From Acinetobacter sp. ANC 4558 (GTDB lineage Bacteria > Pseudomonadota > Gammaproteobacteria > Pseudomonadales > Moraxellaceae): a stretch of DNA of 43,186 nucleotides. The notes below the pieces were generated by a model, which made no database searches, was not told the DNA's origin, and saw only the letters and a program-made list of their open reading frames with translations. The translations under genes were made by a program, and so were the position numbers. This document shows positions 38,318-43,186 of the stretch, piece after piece; the stretch's first letter is position 1, and each line of letters opens with the position of its first letter. Location of the stretch: positions 1-43,186 of the forward strand of contig NZ_NEGH01000018.1 in assembly GCF_002135375.1 (NCBI RefSeq), written 5' to 3'.

Positions 38318-39049
38318 TTATTCACTCGCAATCCCACATTCTGAATTTACACAGCTAAAGGGCATTACCACCTTACTTCCATAATCATCAATATAAGTAA
38401 TGAAAGGTTTAGTACCTACCTGATTTAGCTTAAAGTTCAAAGATAGGTTACTAAATGGAGCAACCATAAATGCCTCAAAACCTTCAAAACTTTCTTTCCC
38501 TTTTATTGGTGAGATCGCAGACACTGTAATATAATAAGGAGTAGGATTAACTGCGATAACCTCTTGTCCACTTGCTTTCAAAATAAGTTTTTTTTGCCAA
38601 GGGTTATTACTAATTTCAGTACCGCTCATAAATAAACTAGCAGGCCTATAAAATAATTTCGTTTTGGTTTGGACTGTTAGCTGCAAAACATTCGGTTTTT
38701 CACTTTTCGGTGGAATTTGTCGGAAGTTAAAGTAATAAACACTTTCTCTATCTTGTGGAAGCTCTGCTGTATTTAGTTTTTCTATTTTTACTTGGGTTTG
38801 TTGCTTCGGTTCAACTCGTTGAATTGGCGGGGTTGCAATAAAAGGTTCTTCTATTTTTTCACCTTTCTCATTTTCAAACCAAGATTGAGCTAAAAAAGGC
38901 AATCTCTCACTTGAGTTATAGACTCTTAAGGAAACTGACTTTTCCTTACCATCAAAAATTGTTCTTGTTCGGTCTAATGATAAAGATGCATAGCTCACAC
39001 TAGGTATGATTAAACATAAAGAAATTAACTTTTTAAACATTGAATTCAC
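38318..39049 (-). CDS. Periplasmic fimbrial chaperone (PapD/FimC family)
   Basis: This 243-residue protein holds pilin subunits in the periplasm by donating a strand. It has a signal peptide (ending SVSYA) and two Ig-like domains. The family blocks LSLDRTRTIFDGKEKSVSLRVYN and ESVYYFNFRQIPP are present. The Arg/Lys pair that anchors the subunit C-terminus should be Arg in the LDRTRTIF strand and Lys in TKTKLFYRP. The start is GTG 39049 with AAGGA seven bases before; ATG 39040 lacks such a site. The gene is 20 bases from the usher gene. Confidence 0.93.
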   Translation of the reverse strand: MNSMFKKLISLCLIIPSVSYASLSLDRTRTIFDGKEKSVSLRVYNSSERLPFLAQSWFENEKGEKIEEPFIATPPIQRVEPKQQTQVKIEKLNTAELPQDRESVYYFNFRQIPPKSEKPNVLQLTVQTKTKLFYRPASLFMSGTEISNNPWQKKLILKASGQEVIAVNPTPYYITVSAISPIKGKESFEGFEAFMVAPFSNLSLNFKLNQVGTKPFITYIDDYGSKVVMPFSCVNSECGIASE

Positions 39050-39069
39050 TTTTATTTCCTTACTTTAAG

Positions 39070-41475
39070 TTATCGACATACCAATGAAGCTGTGTTGGTT
39101 TTAAAGCTGAATTCTTTTGGAACCAAGATTTGACAATTACCACTACTCATAATCTTCATTTCTTTTCCAGGAGATACGCCTGTTAAATATGTTCTCCCTT
39201 GTTCTCCAACAATCCCTGTTAACACACCCTCTTCATTCCTAACTTCCGCACCAAAATATGGATATTGACCGTCAGCTAATAGCAATGTCACCATTCCCTT
39301 TTCCCCTGAAGTTACTGCAAACTTTTGATACCCAATAGCACCCTTTGTTAAAGTGATAGCCTTGACACTGTCTAATGTGTCAGCATTATCCGGTAATTTA
39401 TTTAAATCAATAGAAATTCGATTACGGTAATAATCTCTTACATCTGGTGTAACAACTTTACCAAATCGATTTGAGTAACTTGGGACACTATATCCTTGAA
39501 CTGGAATATCTGAAACCTGATCTGTATCTACTAATAGTCGAGTGCTTCCCAACATATTAATTCGATGGATGTCTGCACCTTTTGCTGTTACTGTAATTCC
39601 ACCCCTTAATCCAGCACTGACACTCGCAAACTCTTTATCTCGATAACTGGATGAAATATTGGCTGTAAAACTATTTGCTTGATGAGTAAAAAATGATGTT
39701 GCTGTGACTTTGTCACCATCATGACCTACCCCCATTGAATAACTCGTAGCTTCGTTGATTCGATTAAAATAACTAATGCTTGATGAAAAATCATTATTCT
39801 TACTTTGATTAGCATTATAACTAATAGAGCCATTGGTATTAAATGGGAAAGAAACCCTCAAATACGCTCCATAATCATTTTGATCTATATTGCGGTAAAA
39901 GCTTAGACTTGTACTCACATTTTTATAATTTTCAAAATTGAAATATTTAGTTAAATTAATATCTAAACGTTTATTAATATCAGCATCTTCTGCTTGTTTA
40001 TTTTGTGAGTAAGATACCGAAATAGATGCTCTTTGTAATGGAAAAGATTGATTTAAAACAATTGTAGTACTTCTGGAATATCTTCCTGTTTCTCCTAAAT
40101 AGTCACTAAATTCTTGATAATTTCGATCAAAAAAGCTGGTTGATGCTTGTAAGCGTGTATTTAATATACTTTTATTATAACTAAATCGATATCCATTCCC
40201 ATGAAAATCAGAAGAGTTAGAATTTAAGTAATTAATTGCAAATGCACCCAGTATATTTAAGTCCTGCCCTAAACCTATATTAATATTGTGATAATCTTTT
40301 GAACTTAATGCACCGGCAATTAATGATGTCATATTATTTAAGCCATACGACATTTCACCTGATATAAAAGTTTTATGAATTAAATGATGATCATTTCTTG
40401 GCTGACCAATTGCTGTTTTATAGCGAATCCGACCTGGTCGTGTTAAATATGGTGCCGCTATTGTATTTACTTGGAAATTTTGTACCGTTCCATCTTGTTC
40501 TTCAACTTTAACATCTAATATACCATTGGCATAATTAGGTAAATCTCGAATAGAAAAATTACCTGCTGGCACCTGTGTAGAATATAAAACCCGTCCTAGT
40601 TGAGAGATTGTTACTAAGGCATTCGTATTAGCAATTCCAGTAACTTCAGGAGCATAATACCTTAAATTAGGTGGGAGCATTTCCTCATTAGATTCTAATG
40701 AAATACCCGTATAATTAAATGAATTAAATAGGTTAGAACTTAAATATGTCTCACCAATTAATAAATCTGCTTTTATACTTTTTAAGGCGCGATAAGCATA
40801 GATATTATCCCATTTAAAATTATGACTACTATTATTGGACCCATGATCATTATGTTGATCTTGATAGCGTGATTGCCATTCACCTCGAATACGCCATTCC
40901 TCTATATTAAAGCCAGTAACCCCATTCAATGCAGCTACAATATTTTTATTTTTTGAGATTTGATTACTTGCATTTATATTTAAATTATAGTCTAAAAGAA
41001 AACCATTAATTCCATTGCTCCACAACTTTGGAGGATCCCAATTTTCACTACTATATTGTAAATAGGCCTGCGGTATTTTTAGTTTTAGATCTTGCTCAGA
41101 TAAATTAATACTATATTCAAACCCAGGAATATTTGATAAATCTAAACATCCTTTTTCATCGAATATTAAAGACTTTTCAAATTTTTCATCAAAAGGAATT
41201 AAGCCTGTAACAATTTTATTAAAACAGACAATAGCTTTGTCATTGTCATCTGTAACATTAAATCTTACATCCGTTTGGTAGAATTTATTATTCACATAAA
41301 GTGACATACTATATTGACCAGGATAAATGTAATTCTTATTTTCAAACTTTGTAAGATCAATATTTTGACTTTTTGAAAATCCCAGCATATCTGGATTAAA
41401 TGTGTATTCCGTTTCGACAGCATATACATTTGAACTGCTAATAAAAACAAATAATAAAAGTACTTTATTATTCAT
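39070..41475 (-). CDS. Outer-membrane fimbrial usher (FimD/PapC family)
   Basis: The 801-residue protein threads chaperone-bound subunits through the outer membrane. It has a signal peptide (MNNKVLLLFVFISSSNVYA). An N-terminal periplasmic domain follows (YTFNPDMLGFSK, then YPGQYSMSLYVNNKF). The 24-strand barrel contains the plug domain (YAPEVTGIANTNALVTISQ) and DLPNYANGILDVKVEEQDG. Two C-terminal domains end the protein (GQYPYFGAEVRNEEG, then GNCQI). All usher parts are present. ATG 41475 has GGAAAGAG before it; GTG 41490 overlaps that site and is rejected. Confidence 0.95.
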   Translation of the reverse strand: MNNKVLLLFVFISSSNVYAVETEYTFNPDMLGFSKSQNIDLTKFENKNYIYPGQYSMSLYVNNKFYQTDVRFNVTDDNDKAIVCFNKIVTGLIPFDEKFEKSLIFDEKGCLDLSNIPGFEYSINLSEQDLKLKIPQAYLQYSSENWDPPKLWSNGINGFLLDYNLNINASNQISKNKNIVAALNGVTGFNIEEWRIRGEWQSRYQDQHNDHGSNNSSHNFKWDNIYAYRALKSIKADLLIGETYLSSNLFNSFNYTGISLESNEEMLPPNLRYYAPEVTGIANTNALVTISQLGRVLYSTQVPAGNFSIRDLPNYANGILDVKVEEQDGTVQNFQVNTIAAPYLTRPGRIRYKTAIGQPRNDHHLIHKTFISGEMSYGLNNMTSLIAGALSSKDYHNINIGLGQDLNILGAFAINYLNSNSSDFHGNGYRFSYNKSILNTRLQASTSFFDRNYQEFSDYLGETGRYSRSTTIVLNQSFPLQRASISVSYSQNKQAEDADINKRLDINLTKYFNFENYKNVSTSLSFYRNIDQNDYGAYLRVSFPFNTNGSISYNANQSKNNDFSSSISYFNRINEATSYSMGVGHDGDKVTATSFFTHQANSFTANISSSYRDKEFASVSAGLRGGITVTAKGADIHRINMLGSTRLLVDTDQVSDIPVQGYSVPSYSNRFGKVVTPDVRDYYRNRISIDLNKLPDNADTLDSVKAITLTKGAIGYQKFAVTSGEKGMVTLLLADGQYPYFGAEVRNEEGVLTGIVGEQGRTYLTGVSPGKEMKIMSSGNCQILVPKEFSFKTNTASLVCR

Positions 41476-41560
41476 CAACTCTTTCCCCACAAAAAATATT
41501 CAAATATATATTTAACAGACTTCAAATAAAAAATAATAACCTATGTCTTTATATTTTATT

Positions 41561-41591
41561 AAGTACCATATAACAAATTTATATGGTACTT
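41561..41591 (-). promoter_or_regulatory. Intercistronic stem-loop between the pilin and usher genes
   Basis: A perfect 13-bp stem (41561-41573 with 41579-41591) with a five-base loop lies 13 bases after the pilin stop codon and about 85 bases before the usher start. No T run follows on the minus strand. It would stabilise a 3' end rather than stop all transcription, as in other fimbrial operons where the major pilin must be made in excess. Confidence 0.65.
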
Positions 41592-41603
41592 AAATTAGAT
41601 ATT

Positions 41604-42158
41604 TTATTGATAAGTTAAAGTAAAATTCGCATTTGCATAAAACTCACCAGTTTTAACTGCTGCAATACCTAAACCTTTAACATATGAAGAAAACTCGAGT
41701 GAATTTGGACCATTTTGAATTTTCCTAGGTTTTAATGGTTCACCATTTTTCACTTGTTCATTACCAGCAACGATCACAACACCTGCGCCAGAATCAGGAA
41801 GCGAATCTAAACCCACATAGTCAGATGTTGCACCAGCTGCTGTTGCACCCGTATATGTAAAAGTAGTTGTAACTGTACCATCGTCTAAATCTGATACATC
41901 ACAATCTGCAAGTTCAATACTAAATGGTTTAATATGGCTTTCACCATCAAATGTAGTTCCATTATTTAAAAGCTTGTTTGAAATTTGACCAAACTCCACT
42001 TTGATTGGGTCATCAGAGACAATCGAACATGGTGAATTTACAATATAACCATGAAACTGAACTTGACCAGACCCTTGTCCTTGCCCACCTGCTGCATGAA
42101 TTAAAGTCGGCCCAGAAAGCAATAATGATGCAGTTACAATTTGTGAGATTTTTTTCAT
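41604..42158 (-). CDS. Major fimbrial subunit (FimA-type pilin)
   Basis: The 184-residue pilin has a signal peptide (TASLLLSGPTLIHA). The mature part contains VQFHGYIVNSPCSIVSDDP and the disulfide partner in ELADCDVSD. It ends ANANFTLTYQ, which has the penultimate Tyr of the beta-zipper motif. It is rich in Gly, Thr and Ser as pilins are. It is the first gene of the fimbrial operon, and the intercistronic stem-loop after it fits its expected high expression. The promoter should lie in 42159-42300, where AT-rich sequence gives several possible -10 boxes, none decisive. Confidence 0.93.
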   Translation of the reverse strand: MKKISQIVTASLLLSGPTLIHAAGGQGQGSGQVQFHGYIVNSPCSIVSDDPIKVEFGQISNKLLNNGTTFDGESHIKPFSIELADCDVSDLDDGTVTTTFTYTGATAAGATSDYVGLDSLPDSGAGVVIVAGNEQVKNGEPLKPRKIQNGPNSLEFSSYVKGLGIAAVKTGEFYANANFTLTYQ

Positions 42159-42465
42159 TTTTCACTCTTCAAAATTTATCCATTTGAAAATTTATTATGT
42201 TGAAAATTAATACTTTTTATAATTATATCATGTTACTAATTTGTTATTTCTTGTATAGCATAATTACAATTGATTACATTAAGCTTTTTATAATGGATAT
42301 TCTGCTCGTTAAACTAAGCAGCTCATACTCTTAATTAGGCTTTAAAACATTTCTTAAATTATTAGCTAATTGTTAGGTGCTAAAATTTATTTTTAGCGAC
42401 GCTAACCGTATCCGATTCCATCAATATGTGATTGGGATTAATTATCTTACTAGATAATTTAGATT
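42159..42465. other. Pilin upstream region with clustered palindromes
   Basis: An AT-rich stretch holding the pilin promoter. An 11-base direct repeat CTTTTTATAAT occurs at 42213-42223 and 42284-42294. Then come palindromes with the same outer arms and growing centres: TTAGCTAA (42362-42369), TTAGGTGCTAA (42373-42383) and TTAGCGACGCTAA (42393-42405). Last is ATTATCT/AGATAAT (42441-42447 with 42452-42458). No gene is visible. The palindrome field lies at the border between the fimbrial operon and phage genes. Confidence 0.6.
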
Positions 42466-42657
42466 TTAAATTTTATGTGCAGCTGGATTGATATTTATAT
42501 AGTGTAAGTTGGTTTCATTTTGATATGAAAACTTATAAACACAGTTTTTCTTTGTTTTCAGGGTAATTTTGTCATTTACTTTATACAGAACAAAAATACC
42601 CTGAAGTAGGCACTGTGTACTATCAAATAATTTGATATAAACCTCATAACAATTCAA
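42466..42657 (-). CDS. Doubtful small ORF (63 codons) next to the spanin genes
   Basis: The frame starts with TTG 42657, eight bases after the spanin gene, and contains a 16-bp inverted repeat (42557-42605). No homologue is recognised and there is no clear ribosome binding site. It could be a small phage protein, but the strong stem-loop inside it suggests noncoding sequence. I list it so that the stretch is not left blank. Confidence 0.2.
   Translation of the reverse strand: MNCYEVYIKLFDSTQCLLQGIFVLYKVNDKITLKTKKNCVYKFSYQNETNLHYININPAAHKI
42557..42605. repeat. 16-bp inverted repeat downstream of the spanin genes
   Basis: Arms 42557-42572 and 42590-42605 pair with a single mismatch around a 17-base loop. 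The stem begins TTCAGGGTA. No T run stands on either side. It might end the phage lysis transcript or be a small mobile-element end. Confidence 0.6.
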
Positions 42658-42665
42658 AGTATATT

Positions 42666-43175
42666 TTATTCAGGCCACCCATCACTCAATCGCCGTGCAT
42701 CAGTTGCGTGTTTGTCAGCTTGTTCTGCCATGTATTGATATTCAATGATGCATTTTTTGAGTATGTCACTGTTGGTAGTGGCGTACTCAATAATGGTTTC
42801 TTTGGAAGCTGTGGACATACGACTTGTGGCTTTATCGATTTGCTTTGACATGCCATTAATAGCGGACTTAGCACGATTAACATCAATAATGATTTCTTGC
42901 ATTTTCGCATTATGATTTCTCTCTGCTTCTAAAAGTTTATCTGACCATTGCTTTTCTTTAGTTCTTGCTTCAGCTTTAGCTTGTTCGGTTAAGGCTTTAG
43001 TTTCGGCAACTTCTGTTTTGTATTGAGCATTCAGCAATGAGTAATTCGTCTTTAGACTTTGTACTCGCCAAGTCTGTGTACCACTGAAAATTGAAAGAAT
43101 TAAAATTATGGCCAACAAAACTAAAATGATGATTTGGTAAAACTTATCTATAAATTGCTGAAGAGCTATTTTCAT
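42666..43175 (-). CDS. Rz: Phage inner-membrane spanin (Rz, i-spanin)
   Basis: The 169-residue protein has a single N-terminal membrane helix (about residues 13-33, IIILVLLAIILILSIF). A long periplasmic coiled coil follows, rich in Ala, Lys, Glu and Gln. This is the layout of Rz, which with the lipoprotein Rz1 fuses inner and outer membranes in the last step of lysis. The decisive evidence is the Rz1-like lipoprotein gene nested inside it in another frame. No ribosome binding site can be judged because only 11 bases remain upstream in the window. Endolysin and holin genes would be expected just beyond the edge. Confidence 0.85.
   Translation of the reverse strand: MKIALQQFIDKFYQIIILVLLAIILILSIFSGTQTWRVQSLKTNYSLLNAQYKTEVAETKALTEQAKAEARTKEKQWSDKLLEAERNHNAKMQEIIIDVNRAKSAINGMSKQIDKATSRMSTASKETIIEYATTNSDILKKCIIEYQYMAEQADKHATDARRLSDGWPE
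42686..42910 (-). CDS. Rz1: Phage outer-membrane lipoprotein spanin (Rz1, o-spanin), nested in Rz
   Basis: This 74-residue protein lies entirely inside Rz in the +1 frame. It has a basic start (MRKCKKS), a hydrophobic segment and a lipobox LMAC with the lipid-bearing Cys21. A proline-rich mature part follows (CPQLPKKPLLSTPLPT). All three are Rz1 hallmarks, and nested Rz1 genes are well known from lambda-like phages. ATG 42910 is used. The C-terminal NINTWQNKL would meet the Rz coiled coil in the periplasm. Confidence 0.85.
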   Translation of the reverse strand: MRKCKKSLLMLIVLSPLLMACQSKSIKPQVVCPQLPKKPLLSTPLPTVTYSKNASLNINTWQNKLTNTQLMHGD

Positions 43176-43186
43176 TTTAAAAATAA

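Overview
This window looks like chromosome from a gammaproteobacterium of the Acinetobacter group. The DNA is AT-rich. It carries a run of housekeeping genes whose proteins and pairings fit that genus: purA beside hisZ, a Crp-type regulator divergent from a YhfA-like OsmC protein, a solitary ahpF, and alaS with an Acinetobacter-like N-terminus. The genus call rests on recognising sequences, not on a search.

Layout. Bases 1-520 are a scar: the start of a phage-like gene on the minus strand abuts the C-terminal remnant of a P-loop kinase. Bases 600-7142 read leftwards: ahpF, a three-gene operon built around a TelA-family coiled-coil protein, rnk and glyA. Bases 7143-10285 form a very AT-rich island with a secreted, kexin-like S8 protease broken by one in-frame stop, plus a small exported partner. 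Bases 10400-20050 hold an ExoX-like exonuclease, an M61 peptidase, a PBP5-type DD-carboxypeptidase, rlmKL and clpB; clpB has a readable heat-shock promoter. Bases 20050-27570 hold the osmC-like/crp pair, tas, two paralogous M48 lipoprotein proteases around a small membrane protein, purA and hisZ. Bases 27600-30770 look rearranged: gene debris, then an isochorismatase-type hydrolase and AzlCD amino acid exporter, each next to its own Lrp/AsnC regulator. A GAPDH/Epd-family dehydrogenase and alaS follow.

From about 34940 to the right edge the content is mobile or accessory. A P4-like tyrosine integrase lies just after alaS, preceded by a dense field of phased and inverted repeats that looks like an attachment and regulatory region. 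A 38-codon gene fragment follows, then a complete chaperone-usher fimbrial operon (pilin, usher, chaperone, minor pilin, tip adhesin) on the minus strand. Another palindrome-rich stretch separates it from a phage spanin pair at the right edge, where the lipoprotein Rz1 is encoded entirely inside Rz in another frame.

How the parts work together. The core genes serve peroxide defence (ahpF), protein quality control (clpB, M48 proteases), peptidoglycan trimming (dacC-like), one-carbon, purine and histidine metabolism (glyA, purA, hisZ), ribosome modification (rlmKL) and translation (alaS). The least explained parts are the TelA operon, the S8 protease with its partner, and the repeat-rich boundaries around the fimbrial operon. 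No CRISPR array, rRNA, tRNA or intact insertion sequence was seen.
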